DNA of 64,000 nucleotides from UBA11740 sp049273695 (GCA_049273695.1 JBASRE010000011.1:1-64000), one strand, 5' to 3'; positions 51,258-60,581 are shown, counted from the first letter of the stretch. The notes: generated by a model not told the origin, from the letters alone. Numbers and translations are program-made.

Positions 51258-52300
51258 CGTCTTGTTTGGATTGCTTCGTCGATCAAGGCGAGCAGTCTGT
51301 CAGATTCCTGGATCTGCATCTCGATCTCGACGACGTAGCAGGGAAGCGTGAAGCGCATCGAGGTGAGCTTGACCGCATCTTTTGCGGTCGTGATTACCGC
51401 CTGTGCGCCGGCCCTGGTGGCTCGTGGCGTGACACGGTCGATGTCTGTTTGCGAATACTTGTGATGATCACGAAAGACTTTGGTGTGTTGCAGGTCGAAC
51501 CCTTGGTCGCGGAGTTGTCGGAAGAAAGCGTTTGGGTTACCGATGCCGCAGAAAGCGGCGACGGGTCGCTGCCGGAGAGTCTCTCTGTCGACTTCGCGTT
51601 CCGGAGATTCAAGCGGTGTGATTCGACTAATCACCGTCGTTGAGCGAAAGGTTGGCGCGTCCGTCGCTTGTTTGATTCGTTCTTGTAGGCCGGCTTCTAT
51701 CGTGTCGCCGGCGCGCGTTACGACGACGCAGTCGGCACGGCCCAGGCTGTCGAGCGGTTCACGTAGAATTCCGGCTGGTAAGAGCCGGCCGTTTCCCCAC
51801 GGATTCGTGGCGTCAAGAGTGACGATGTCCAAATCGCGCCCGATCCGCACGTGTTGAAATCCATCGTCGAGGAGCAGAACGTCAGGGTTCAGGTTCTCAA
51901 TCGCCCAACGAGCGCCGGCGACGCGATTAGCATCGCAGACAACGGCCGCCTTACCCACCAGAGACCGCGCCAGCATCATCGCTTCATCACCTGACTGCTC
52001 GGTGTCAGCAACGATTCGCTCGCCGTCCGACACGACTACACGCTTCGAAGGATTTGCCCGGCGGTAACCGCGCGTCAAAACGCAGACTCGATGACCACGT
52101 TCTGCCAAGCGACCGGCAATCCACGCAACCAAAGGAGTCTTTCCCGTGCCGCCAGTCGTGATGTTGCCCACGCTAATCACCGGAACGCTGACGGTCTGCG
52201 TTTTAGAAATCCCTTTTCGATAGAGGGCAGAGCGAATGTTTACGGCTGCGCCGTATACGAGACTCAGAGGAGCGAGCGCAATGGTTGCGGCCCGTTTCAT
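51206..52300 (-). CDS. lpxK: Tetraacyldisaccharide 4'-kinase
   Basis: 364 residues. Phosphorylates the 4' position of the lipid A precursor at the inner membrane. The N-terminal hydrophobic helix (APLSLVYGAAVNIRSALY), the P-loop VGNITTGGTGKTPLVAWIA (about residues 45-63), RVCVLTRGYRR and LLLDDGFQHVRIGRDLDIV are all hallmarks of LpxK. The C-terminal 15 or so residues are encoded by a palindromic element and may not belong to the ancestral protein. Its start overlaps the stop of waaA (ATGA, 52297-52300), so the two lipopolysaccharide genes form one unit and prove a Gram-negative envelope. Confidence 0.96.
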   Translation of the reverse strand: MKRAATIALAPLSLVYGAAVNIRSALYRKGISKTQTVSVPVISVGNITTGGTGKTPLVAWIAGRLAERGHRVCVLTRGYRRANPSKRVVVSDGERIVADTEQSGDEAMMLARSLVGKAAVVCDANRVAGARWAIENLNPDVLLLDDGFQHVRIGRDLDIVTLDATNPWGNGRLLPAGILREPLDSLGRADCVVVTRAGDTIEAGLQERIKQATDAPTFRSTTVISRITPLESPEREVDRETLRQRPVAAFCGIGNPNAFFRQLRDQGFDLQHTKVFRDHHKYSQTDIDRVTPRATRAGAQAVITTAKDAVKLTSMRFTLPCYVVEIEMQIQESDRLLALIDEAIQTRRSVPRAVATGSNFNLGG

Positions 52301-53652
52301 TTTGCGGTGGCGGCGTGAAGAGGCGAAAAGGGAACCGCTTCGCCGGATTCGGCCGAGGTTGCGGCGAGCAGATGGGATATGAGATCGATCGTGCGCTCAG
52401 TTGCACCTCGATTCCGGTCACAGACAGCCTTGGCTCGATGTGCGATCGAGCGCCGCCTCGGCTCATCGGATAACAGTTCACTGAACACTCGTGCGAGTTT
52501 GGCCGCTGGTTCGTCAGATTCACTCAGTTGAATTAAAGCCTCTTCGTCCAGCAAGGCTTGCGTGACGGCGGCGAAGTTCTGCATGTGCGGACCGGTGATC
52601 GTGCAGACGCCGTGCGCCCCAGGTTCGATGAGGCTGTGTCCGCCATGCTGAGCGATGCTGCCACCAACGAAGGCCACGTCGGCGAGTGGATACACCGCGC
52701 GTAATTCTCCGATCGAATCGAGAAGCACAACATCCGCGTCGGCATCCTCGGCTGAAGGTGTCGCGGAACGGCGGACTGAAGAGAATCCGGCGTTGGACAG
52801 CAAAGACGCGACTTCGTCGAAACGTTCGGGATGACGCGGGGCTATCAGCAGTCGCGCGCCGGAATGTGTTTGGCGAACACGCCTGAACGCATCGATCACA
52901 ACTCCCTCTTCCGGGTCGTGTGTGCTGGCCGCGACAATCAGTGGCCGATCGTCGTTGAAAGCGAACCGGTTCCGAATCTCATTTGCCAGATCGAGATCAG
53001 ACGTCGTGGACGCACTGTCGAATTTCAGATTGCCCGCGATGCTTATGCGATCTTTCAGCATCCCGAGTTGTTCGATTCGTGCGGCGTCGTTCTCGGTTTG
53101 CATCGACGCGAGCGTCAAATCATTCAGCACCCGGCGAATAAAAGGTCGCACAAGTTTGTAGCGACCAAATGACTTTTCGGAAATTCGTCCGTTCAGTAGG
53201 GCAACAGGAATTTCGCGCTTGCCGGCTTCGCGAAACATTCTCGGCCACAGCTCAGTTTCCATCACCAGTATGGCGGCCGGTTGAAGCTTGCTGAGGACCC
53301 GCCGGATTGTCCACGCCCAATCTATCGGAAAGTAAAAGACTGCGGCTGTCTGGTCGCGAAAAAGTTGGTGCGCAACCTGTTGGCCGGTGACGGTCGTGGT
53401 CGATATGACCAGGGCCAACTTCGGAAATCGATTGCTTAGTTCCCGAACCAGCGATTGTGCCGCTTGCGCTTCGCCGACTGAGACGCAGTGAAGCCAGATG
53501 ACTGGTTTTCCATTTGAGTTGATGGCTGGAAGATTTCCGAGCCGTTGCCGCAGGCCTGTTACGTATTTGCCGCTGCGCAGGGCGTCGAGGGCAAACCGAG
53601 GGAGGAGAATTATGAAGCCAAGCGTTAGAAGCAGACTGTAAATGAAGTACAT
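52297..53652 (-). CDS. waaA: 3-deoxy-D-manno-octulosonic acid transferase
   Basis: 451 residues from the ATG at 53652; the 35 upstream codons lie in repeat-bearing sequence and were excluded. Adds KDO to lipid A at the inner membrane. An N-terminal membrane helix (YSLLLTLGFIILLPRFALDA) is followed by a GT-B fold: VIWLHCVSVGEAQAAQSLV and the acidic ILVMETELWPRM, which hold the catalytic Glu pair. The donor-side block AFVGGSIAQHGGHSLIEPGA completes the family pattern. It is translationally coupled to lpxK downstream. Confidence 0.96.
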   Translation of the reverse strand: MYFIYSLLLTLGFIILLPRFALDALRSGKYVTGLRQRLGNLPAINSNGKPVIWLHCVSVGEAQAAQSLVRELSNRFPKLALVISTTTVTGQQVAHQLFRDQTAAVFYFPIDWAWTIRRVLSKLQPAAILVMETELWPRMFREAGKREIPVALLNGRISEKSFGRYKLVRPFIRRVLNDLTLASMQTENDAARIEQLGMLKDRISIAGNLKFDSASTTSDLDLANEIRNRFAFNDDRPLIVAASTHDPEEGVVIDAFRRVRQTHSGARLLIAPRHPERFDEVASLLSNAGFSSVRRSATPSAEDADADVVLLDSIGELRAVYPLADVAFVGGSIAQHGGHSLIEPGAHGVCTITGPHMQNFAAVTQALLDEEALIQLSESDEPAAKLARVFSELLSDEPRRRSIAHRAKAVCDRNRGATERTIDLISHLLAATSAESGEAVPFSPLHAATAK

Positions 53653-53725
53653 CGCGGCAGAGACGTAATCTGTGCGTATCTTAACAGTCAAAACGTGCCC
53701 GACTACAGACTGGGAGTCAATCGTT

Positions 53726-53775
53726 GTAGCGCAAGTTGTTAACTTGCGGGCTCGCAAATTAACAATTTGCGCTAC
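53726..53775. repeat. Palindromic element GTAGCGCAAGTT between efp and waaA
   Basis: GTAGCGCAAGTTGTTAACTTG on the left and CAAATTAACAATTTGCGCTAC on the right, each part internally palindromic. It ends two bases before the efp stop codon and could end or stabilise that transcript. Confidence 0.8.
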
Positions 53776-53777
53776 TT

Positions 53778-54341
53778 CTACTTTGCGCGCTCGATGTAGC
53801 GGCCCTCGATGGGGTCGACGCGAATGCGATCACCTTCATTAACGAAGGGCGGCACCTGGATGGTGACGCCGTTTTCCAGCGTGGCGGGCTTATTGACGTT
53901 GGAAACGGTCGCGCCTTTCATCGAAGGCTCGGTTCGGGTGACGGCCAACTCCAGCGATGGCGGCAGGTCGATTCCGATTGGCGCGCCCTCGTAAAATTCC
54001 GCCTGAATCTTCAGTCCGGGACTAAGCCACTGCGCCGCATCGCCCAACTCGTCGTCACTCAAGGCAGTTTGGTCGTACGTCTCGGTGTTCATGAAGTGAT
54101 GGTGCGAACCGTCGGAATACAGGTACTCCATTTCATGCTGTTCGAGCGAAGCCCGCTCGATCGTGTCGACCGAGCGAAACCGGTGCTCGAAAGACGAGCC
54201 GGTGCGGATGTCGCGCAGCTTGGTTTGAATCATCGCGCGCAGATTTCCGGGCGTGTGGTGCCGAAATTCCATGACTTTGCAAGGTTTCCCCTCGAAAAGG
54301 ATGACCATACCGCGGCGGATCTGGGTTGCTGAAATTGCCAT
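53778..54341 (-). CDS. efp: Elongation factor P
   Basis: 187 residues. Binds stalled ribosomes and promotes peptide bonds at proline stretches. The three beta-barrel domains are complete: the KOW-like N-terminus ATQIRRGMVILFEGKPCKVM, the loop HHTPGNLRAMIQTKLRD, the central DGSHHHFMNTETYDQTAL, and the C-terminal GATVSNVNKPATLENGVTIQ. The tip residue that is modified in other bacteria (Lys or Arg) corresponds to the segment FRHHTPGNLRA; here the loop reads PGNLRA, so Arg rather than Lys may be at or near the tip. No modification enzyme is nearby. Monocistronic. Confidence 0.97.
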   Translation of the reverse strand: MAISATQIRRGMVILFEGKPCKVMEFRHHTPGNLRAMIQTKLRDIRTGSSFEHRFRSVDTIERASLEQHEMEYLYSDGSHHHFMNTETYDQTALSDDELGDAAQWLSPGLKIQAEFYEGAPIGIDLPPSLELAVTRTEPSMKGATVSNVNKPATLENGVTIQVPPFVNEGDRIRVDPIEGRYIERAK

Positions 54342-54399
54342 TACTGACTTCGAAAGCTCCTTAATTGGTTCGCGCGGCAGGTTGTGAACGATCCGCGCA

Positions 54400-54600
54400 G
54401 GTTTGTAAACCGTGTAGTCTAGCGAGGCGGTTGCAGGATTGTCCAGCGGGCATAAACAGAACGAGCAACCCTTGCGTGAGTAAGTCTGTTGACTGGCTCA
54501 AGCTCGGGTTGCTCGCTCTCAGGAGGAGCCCACCTACCTGTATTGAGTAAACGTGGCGGCCAGGAGAAAGTTCCGGAAAGAAAAGTTAAGAGATGTTAAG
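54400..54600 (+). ncRNA. ssrS: Candidate structured RNA between the YgjP-type gene and efp (6S-RNA-like outline)
   Basis: The 273-base gap holds a strong stem CGAGCAACCC (54462-54471) with GGGTTGCTCG (54506-54515). It is enclosed by weaker pairs GGGC/GCCC and TGCAGG/CCTGTA, giving a long rod with internal bubbles. The block GGAGGAGCCCACCTACCTG on its right resembles the 3' part of some 6S RNAs. No promoter or terminator is clear, and the strand is uncertain. An upstream leader of efp is the alternative. The gene symbol applies only if the 6S match holds. Confidence 0.3.
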
Positions 54601-54614
54601 TGTTTCTCAGGCCG

Positions 54615-55361
54615 CTAAGCCGCGCGAGCTCTTAGTTCGTGCTGCTTGCGGACGACGCGGTCCAGCCATTCCTGTGAAGCCTGGTAGCGCGGGAAACGCT
54701 GCTCTTCCGAGCGAAATGCGGGCGTGTGATAGTAGCGGCGGCCGTTGATAAACTTGGCCGGATGCTTGATGTGCAGCATCTCGTGATAAAGGATGTACTC
54801 GACAAACCACTCCGGCACGTCGCGCGCGTCCAAAGCTTTGCTAATCGTGATGGTGTTGTGAACAGCGTCGTGATGCCCGAGGATCCGCTTTGCCCGCCGC
54901 TTCGACCATGTGAGAACCGGCTTTTCAATCTCGCCGTCGAAATACCGCCGGTTGATCCGCTCGAACAATTCAGTTAGGTCGTAAACTTTGCCGCGCGCGG
55001 AGGAAATTACTTTCCGGCCCCGCTTTTGCCGCGCGATATCTGAAGCTCGCAGAACGTTCGGGCTGTAGGCGTAGGCGCGATAGGTCTTTTCATGAGCCGG
55101 CGGCGCTTTACGTGAAAGTAAACGCGCGACGAGCAGAAAAGCGAGAGCGCGCATAACATCAGGTGGCGCAGACTCGAAGACATCCGAAAGCCGCACATAG
55201 ACGCGACCGGAACGCACTCGAATAGTGTGATGAAGCCCCGCGTACGGATAAAAACGTACTTCGATGTCGGCGTTGTCGAGCCGAAAGCGGCGACCCTTTG
55301 GGTCGAGTTGACGAAGGGCCTCGCCAAAGACTCGCTGAAGCTGAAGGGTATTTTGGGCCAT
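54615..55361 (-). CDS. YgjP/SprT-like metallopeptidase-domain protein
   Basis: 248 residues from the ATG at 55361; a longer frame to 55511 has unlikely composition. The N-terminal part matches the usual beginning of the family (ADIEVRFYPYAGLHHTIRVR), and KVYDLTELFERINRRYFDGE starts the protease-like domain. The metal site is YILYHEMLHIKHP (HExxH with Met and Leu between) and a distal HTPAFRSEEQRFPRY. Related proteins (YgjP, SprT) resemble zinc proteases, but their cellular roles are mostly undefined; SprT-like enzymes act on DNA-protein crosslinks. Divergent from hrcA. Confidence 0.88.
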   Translation of the reverse strand: MAQNTLQLQRVFGEALRQLDPKGRRFRLDNADIEVRFYPYAGLHHTIRVRSGRVYVRLSDVFESAPPDVMRALAFLLVARLLSRKAPPAHEKTYRAYAYSPNVLRASDIARQKRGRKVISSARGKVYDLTELFERINRRYFDGEIEKPVLTWSKRRAKRILGHHDAVHNTITISKALDARDVPEWFVEYILYHEMLHIKHPAKFINGRRYYHTPAFRSEEQRFPRYQASQEWLDRVVRKQHELRARAA

Positions 55362-55607
55362 GTCCCGGAGTGCCTGACCGAGCCATCTTATGGGCCAGTT
55401 GAAACGGGCGTCAAACCCATCGCGAGAACGCGCCAAAACCTTCGAAAATACGCCGGTTGGCCAGACAGCTCGGTCAGTCTTTTCCGCATTGAGCGCGAGG
55501 CGCAAACTCAAGTCAAAGCAGCACAGTAACTTACGGTCGAAAGGGTGATTAACCGAACCGCTGCTGACCTGCGAGTGCCGTCTCGCGAAATCTTGAAATC
55601 AAAGGGT

Positions 55608-55636
55608 TTGCGGCACTTTTCGTTCTTGGCTATACT
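55608..55636 (+). promoter_or_regulatory. Candidate promoter of hrcA-grpE-dnaK-dnaJ
   Basis: TTGCGG at 55608-55613, a 17-base spacer and TATACT at 55631-55636, about 65 bases before the proposed hrcA start. No CIRCE operator (TTAGCACTC-N9-GAGTGCTAA) is seen. A different, widely spaced pair (GAGTGCCG at about 55573 and CGGCACTT at about 55611) overlaps the -35. Confidence 0.45.
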
Positions 55637-55701
55637 GACCCGACAGTTGTCTCTCACAGATGATCAGCCCGTCGGTGGGCTGCGTGACGGCGACGAAGAG
55701 C

Positions 55702-56805
55702 ATGGTTAACAGAAGTTCAAAATCAGGGTCCTCGAGGCCGAGCGCGGAATCGCGTCGCCAGGCGGTGCTCGCCGCAATCATTCACGAACACCTGCGCACC
55801 GGAGACGCGATTGGATCGCACACTGTGGCGGAAAAGTTTGCGCACGCCGCTGGGTGGAGCTCCGCGACCATCCGCAACGTGATGGCTGAGCTGGATGAGT
55901 TTGGGTTACTTGAACAACCGCACACATCGGCTGGACGCATCCCGACAGATCGAGGGTACCGGTACTACGTCGACAACATCATCAGCGGCACGCGTCTGTC
56001 GAAATCTGATCTGAAAGCGATTGAGGACATCGGAACGGTCGAGAGACTAACTGCGCGGCCTGATCGGCTTATGGAGCGCGCGTCACATGTGCTTTCTGAG
56101 TTGTCCGAGAACGTAGGGATCGTCGTATGGCCATCCCTGGCTGAGAACGGACTGCAACACATTAGCTTCGTGAATCTTCCGGACAGCCGGATCCTGGTGG
56201 CGATTGTTTCAACGCCAAACGTCGTGCAGGACAAAGTCATTAGACTCGACGAAAAATTCACGCAGGACGAGTTGAATGGAATCGCGCGTTATCTCAACAC
56301 CGAATTTCGCGGTAAGAACCTGCGTGCCATCCGCGCAGAAATGGTTCGTCGCATGAAAGAAGAGAGAGCTTTGTACGACGGGTTGCTGCGAAACGCTGTC
56401 TTGCTCTGCGAGCGAAGCATGGAAGGCGAAGACGGTAACGGTGGAGAGGTTTACATCGACGGCGCTTTTAATATTCTGACTAAACCTGAGTTCGCAAATC
56501 GCGAAGAGCTGCGCGAACTTTTGCGAACACTCGAAGAAAAATCACGGCTGGTGAAAATCCTTACGGAATGTCTTGCTAGCGATCCGATCCCTCGCAATGT
56601 GAAAGTGATTATCGGCAACGAGAACATCATGCCCTCAATGAAGAGCTGCGCAGTCATCACTGCATCGTACCGATTGGACGGCGAGATCTCAGGTACATTG
56701 GGAGTTGTTGGCCCCACGCGAATCGAGTATGGCCGCACAATGGCTGTGGTAAACTATCTTGCACGGTTTATCGAACGTGCACTGTCGAACGAAGCGGCGC
56801 CCTAA
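55702..56805 (+). CDS. hrcA: Heat-inducible transcription repressor HrcA
   Basis: 367 residues from the ATG at 55702; an ATG at 55660 is an alternative. The winged-helix N-terminus is typical (RRQAVLAAIIHEHLRTGDAI, GSHTVAEKFAHAAGWSSATI, MAELDEFGLLEQPHTSAGRI, PTDRGYRYYVD). The GAF-like dimer core follows (SENVGIVVWPSLAENGLQHI; GNENIMPSMKSCAVITASYR; GVVGPTRIEYGRTMAVVNYL). HrcA normally binds CIRCE operators to repress groE and dnaK operons and is kept active by GroEL. Here it heads the dnaK operon, though no CIRCE is visible close by. Downstream grpE starts 53 bases on. Confidence 0.96.
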   Translation: MVNRSSKSGSSRPSAESRRQAVLAAIIHEHLRTGDAIGSHTVAEKFAHAAGWSSATIRNVMAELDEFGLLEQPHTSAGRIPTDRGYRYYVDNIISGTRLSKSDLKAIEDIGTVERLTARPDRLMERASHVLSELSENVGIVVWPSLAENGLQHISFVNLPDSRILVAIVSTPNVVQDKVIRLDEKFTQDELNGIARYLNTEFRGKNLRAIRAEMVRRMKEERALYDGLLRNAVLLCERSMEGEDGNGGEVYIDGAFNILTKPEFANREELRELLRTLEEKSRLVKILTECLASDPIPRNVKVIIGNENIMPSMKSCAVITASYRLDGEISGTLGVVGPTRIEYGRTMAVVNYLARFIERALSNEAAP

Positions 56806-56858
56806 GGGTTCGGTCCGCATCGATTCCCTGGAAAACTAGAACGATCACGCGAAGATTA

Positions 56859-57521
56859 ATGGCGTCAGACCGAAAATCGCAGGGCGGGAACCGCATTCCG
56901 ATTCACTTCGAAGGCGAAGACGTGACCGAGGAAGAAATTGCCGAAGATGCCTTGACGGCTGTAGATGACGATCACGTGGAGTTCGAGTCACAAGCGACAA
57001 GCGACGCGGACGGCGGCCCGGCGGTGGCAGAGTTAGTGGCAACGCGCGCTGAGTTGAAGCGTCTGCAAAATGCGCTGGCTGAAGCGCAGGAAGTGGTAGT
57101 TCGACGACAGGCGGATTTCGAAAATTACCGCAAGCGCGTCGAGCGCGAGCGCGGTGAAACCCACAAACGCATCGTCGGTGACGTTGCGAAAAAGTTGTTG
57201 CCCGTCGTCGATAATCTTTCGCGAGCGCTGGATGCTGAACGTTCTGTTGAGACCAGCGAGTCGGCAGAGTTTCGTCATTTCCTGCACGGCGTTGAGTTAA
57301 TCAACAAGCAACTTGCGGAGGTGCTGGAATCCTTCGGCGTCGAACCAATCGCCGCCGTTGGTGAACGCTTCGATCCTCACGTGCACGAGGCAGTAGTTAC
57401 CGAACCCTCCGATAAGCACGAACCTGACACAGTGATTGAAGAACTCGCCCGCGGTTATCGAATCGGCGACCGCTTGCTGCGACCATCGATGGTCAAAGTC
57501 GCGGCACACAAAGACGGCTAA
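56859..57521 (+). CDS. grpE: Nucleotide exchange factor GrpE
   Basis: 220 residues. Releases ADP from DnaK in the folding cycle. A charged, probably disordered N-terminus (about 60 residues, rich in Asp/Glu) precedes the long coiled-coil helix (LVATRAELKRLQNALAEAQE, RRQADFENYRKRVERERGET). The C-terminal beta wing carries ERFDPHVHEAVV and ELARGYRIGDRLLRPSMVKV, hallmarks of GrpE. It sits between hrcA and dnaK (12-base gap) in the heat-shock operon. Confidence 0.97.
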   Translation: MASDRKSQGGNRIPIHFEGEDVTEEEIAEDALTAVDDDHVEFESQATSDADGGPAVAELVATRAELKRLQNALAEAQEVVVRRQADFENYRKRVERERGETHKRIVGDVAKKLLPVVDNLSRALDAERSVETSESAEFRHFLHGVELINKQLAEVLESFGVEPIAAVGERFDPHVHEAVVTEPSDKHEPDTVIEELARGYRIGDRLLRPSMVKVAAHKDG

Positions 57522-57533
57522 AACCCTTTTCCT

Positions 57534-59360
57534 ATGGGGAAAATAATTGGCATCGATTTAGGAACGACCAATTGCTGCGTCGCCGTCCTGGAAGGCGGCA
57601 CGGTGCAGATCGTTCCAAACAAGGAAGGCGGCCGGACTATGCCGAGCGTTGTCGGTTTCACCGACAAGAGCGAACGGCTGGTCGGACAAATCGCCAAACG
57701 CCAGGCCGTCACCAATTCAGCGAACACAGTCTATGCGGTCAAGCGACTTATTGGCCGGAAGTTCGACTCAGAAGAAGTGAAGCGGATGCGCGCCACCGTG
57801 CCGTTCGAGATTGTGAGTTCCCCGAACGGTGATGCGCGCGTGCAAGTCCAGGGTAAGGTCTACAGTCCGCCGGAACTTTCCGGAATAGTGCTGCAGCGTT
57901 TGAAGGCAGCCGCCGAAGACTTTTTGGGCGAAGCGGTCACCGACGCAATCATCACAGTTCCCGCGTACTTCGACGACACCCAGCGGCAGGCGACGAAAGA
58001 CGCCGGTAAGATCGCGGGCCTGCTGGTCAACCGCATCATCAACGAGCCGACCGCGGCAGCACTCGCGTATGGCCTGGGTAAGTCCGAAGCCGAGAAGATC
58101 GCGGTCTATGACCTCGGCGGCGGCACCTTCGACATTTCGATCCTCGAAATGAACAACGGTGTGTTTGAGGTGCTTTCCACGGCCGGCAACACCTTCCTGG
58201 GCGGAGAAGATTTTGATGAGGCGATCATGAACTGGATGGCGGAACAGTTCATGGAAGACAGCGGCATAGATCTTCGGAAAGACCGTTTGGCGCTGCAGCG
58301 TCTGAAGGAAGCGGCCGAACGCGCCAAGTGCGAACTGTCGTCAGCTTCGGAAACAAGTTTCAATCTGCCGTTCATCGCGGCCGATGCAACCGGCCCCAAG
58401 CACCTGAACAAGATGCTGACGCGCAATCAGTTCGAGGAGCTGGTCGCCGGACTGGTTGAGCAGACCGTTGAGCCGTGCGAGCGCGCTTTGCGTGATGCAA
58501 AACTCGAAGCCGCGCAAATCGACAAAGTGATTCTGGTCGGCGGGCAGACGCGTTCGCAGATCGTCGAGCGTACCGTTGACAGGATTTTCGGAAAGAAGCC
58601 GTCCACAGAGATTAATCCTGACGAAGTGGTCGCGATGGGCGCGGCCATTCAGGGCGGCGTGCTGACCGGCGACGTGAAAGACATTGTGCTGCTGGACGTG
58701 TTGCCGTTGAGCCTTGGCCTGGAGACGCGGGGCGGGTTGTTCACGAGAATCATCGATCGCAATTCGACGATCCCGCTGCGCAACAGCCTGAACTTTACGA
58801 CCGTCGTCGATAATCAATCGTCGGTAGAAATTCACGTGCTCCAGGGCGAGCGCGACGTCTCAACCGGTAACCGAAGTCTCGGCAAGTTTGAATTGGTTGG
58901 CATTCCGCCGGCGCCGCGCGGCGTGCCGCAGATCGAAGTTTCGTTCGAGGTCGATGCGAACGGAATCGTTTCAGTCTCGGCGGCTGACAAGGCGACCGGG
59001 CGCGAACAGCAGATGCGCATCACGCCGACTTCCGGTCTTTCTCAGGAAGAGATTGACCGAATCATCAAAGAAGCCGAGACGATGGCCGAAACCGACCGTT
59101 CCGCTCGAGACAAGATCGATCTGCAGAATAAGTTGGCGAGTCTCGTGCGGAATACACAGCGTTCTTTCCACGAGTTCGGGGGCCTGCTGGAACCGGAACA
59201 GCAGAAGGCGGGCGAGCGCATTTTGTCGGATGGCGAGGCCGGCGCCAGAGCCGAAGAGCTCGGGGAAATCCGAATGGCTCTCGATGCCGTTGAACGGCTG
59301 GGCCGACAGCTTACGACGGCGATGATGAAATCAGCGAGTGCGACCAAGAAGGACGATTGA
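57534..59360 (+). CDS. dnaK: Molecular chaperone DnaK (Hsp70)
   Basis: 608 residues. An ATP-dependent chaperone of the cytoplasm. The nucleotide domain opens IIGIDLGTTNCCVAVLEGG, and IINEPTAAALAYGLG, VYDLGGGTFDISILEMNNG and VILVGGQTRSQ are present. The interdomain linker VLLDVLPLSLGLETRGG and the substrate domain through the helical lid (about residues 500-600) follow. The protein is slightly short and ends in SATKKDD instead of a long Gly/Glu tail, as in many DnaK variants. The second Cys of the NCC after the phosphate loop is unusual. It is the third gene of the operon, with dnaJ 99 bases downstream. Confidence 0.98.
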   Translation: MGKIIGIDLGTTNCCVAVLEGGTVQIVPNKEGGRTMPSVVGFTDKSERLVGQIAKRQAVTNSANTVYAVKRLIGRKFDSEEVKRMRATVPFEIVSSPNGDARVQVQGKVYSPPELSGIVLQRLKAAAEDFLGEAVTDAIITVPAYFDDTQRQATKDAGKIAGLLVNRIINEPTAAALAYGLGKSEAEKIAVYDLGGGTFDISILEMNNGVFEVLSTAGNTFLGGEDFDEAIMNWMAEQFMEDSGIDLRKDRLALQRLKEAAERAKCELSSASETSFNLPFIAADATGPKHLNKMLTRNQFEELVAGLVEQTVEPCERALRDAKLEAAQIDKVILVGGQTRSQIVERTVDRIFGKKPSTEINPDEVVAMGAAIQGGVLTGDVKDIVLLDVLPLSLGLETRGGLFTRIIDRNSTIPLRNSLNFTTVVDNQSSVEIHVLQGERDVSTGNRSLGKFELVGIPPAPRGVPQIEVSFEVDANGIVSVSAADKATGREQQMRITPTSGLSQEEIDRIIKEAETMAETDRSARDKIDLQNKLASLVRNTQRSFHEFGGLLEPEQQKAGERILSDGEAGARAEELGEIRMALDAVERLGRQLTTAMMKSASATKKDD

Positions 59361-59459
59361 GCAACTAGCGCACTTCGGATAGAATTTCTATGCGGTCAGT
59401 GGCTTTGCCGGTTTACCGGCACATCTGCTGGCCGCTCGTTTCGATAAATACGAATTTTT

Positions 59460-60581
59460 ATGGCAAGCAAACGCGATTATTACGAGGTTCTGGGCGTCGG
59501 CCGCACCGTCACCGAGCAGGAGTTGAAGAGCGCTTACCGCCGGCTCGCGCACCAGCATCATCCAGACAAAAATCAGGGCGACTCACACGCCGAAGAAAAA
59601 TTCAAAGAAGCGGCTGAGGCGTACGCCGTCCTGTCGGATCCAGAACAGCGCAACCGCTATGATCGTTTTGGTCACGCCGGCGTTTCGAGTTCGGCGGGCG
59701 CGGCATGGGGAGCACCCGGTTTCGGCGGCATCGAAGACATTCTCGGCGACTTGTTCGGTTTCGGAGACGTGTTCGGTGCGGCAGGCCGCGGCGGCGCGCG
59801 CCGCTCAACGCAGCAGCGCGGTGCTGATTTGCGCTACGACCTCGAGATTTCTTTAGAGCAGGCCGCAACCGGAATGACGGCGCAGCTTCGCATCCCGAAA
59901 CTCGAAGCCTGCGAATCGTGCGCTGGCGCCGGCACGGCTCCGGGAACAAAACCGGAGACGTGCCAGACCTGCGGCGGTGCAGGGCAGGTCCGTTTTCAGC
60001 AGGGCTTCTTTTCCGTCTCGCGTACCTGCGGCAATTGTCGCGGCACAGGACAGATAATCACTTCGCCGTGCGATAAATGCCGGGGCCATGGACGTGTTGA
60101 GCGCGAGAAACAGATCGAGGTAAAGATTCCTGCCGGCGTCGAAACAGGTTCGCGACTGCGGCTGCAAAGTGAAGGCGAGTCAGGCGCGTATGGCGGTCCG
60201 GCAGGCGACCTGTACGTGGTCATTCATGTCGCTGAACACGAATTATTCGAGCGTCAGGGAAACAATCTTTACTCAGCCGTGCCGGTGACGTTCGCGCAGG
60301 CCGCCCTCGGAGCTGAAATCCAGGTCAAGACGCTGAACGGAGAAGACACGCTGAAGATTCCCGCCGGAACTCAGACAGGCACAGTGTTCCGCGTGCGCGG
60401 CCAGGGAATGCCCGTCCTGGGTGGTCGGGGCCGTGGCGATTTGTTCGTCTCAGTCTCAGTCGTGACGCCCACGATGTTAACGCGCGAGCAGCGCAAGCTT
60501 TTGGAACAGCTTGAGCGGGTCGAAACAAAGGATTTGGAAGACAAGAAGCTGTCCGAAAAGGTTCGAGATATCTTCGGCTGA
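59460..60581 (+). CDS. dnaJ: Co-chaperone DnaJ (Hsp40 type I)
   Basis: 373 residues. Stimulates DnaK ATPase and delivers substrates. The J domain (RDYYEVLGVGRTVTEQELKS) contains HPD at about residues 35-37. A Gly/Phe-rich region (SSSAGAAWGAPGFGGIEDIL) follows. The zinc domain has four CxxCxGxG repeats (CESCAGAG, CQTCGGAG, CGNCRGTG, CDKCRGHG), and the two beta-barrel substrate domains complete a canonical type I protein. Last gene of hrcA-grpE-dnaK-dnaJ; the gap after it carries GC-rich inverted repeats. Confidence 0.98.
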   Translation: MASKRDYYEVLGVGRTVTEQELKSAYRRLAHQHHPDKNQGDSHAEEKFKEAAEAYAVLSDPEQRNRYDRFGHAGVSSSAGAAWGAPGFGGIEDILGDLFGFGDVFGAAGRGGARRSTQQRGADLRYDLEISLEQAATGMTAQLRIPKLEACESCAGAGTAPGTKPETCQTCGGAGQVRFQQGFFSVSRTCGNCRGTGQIITSPCDKCRGHGRVEREKQIEVKIPAGVETGSRLRLQSEGESGAYGGPAGDLYVVIHVAEHELFERQGNNLYSAVPVTFAQAALGAEIQVKTLNGEDTLKIPAGTQTGTVFRVRGQGMPVLGGRGRGDLFVSVSVVTPTMLTREQRKLLEQLERVETKDLEDKKLSEKVRDIFG

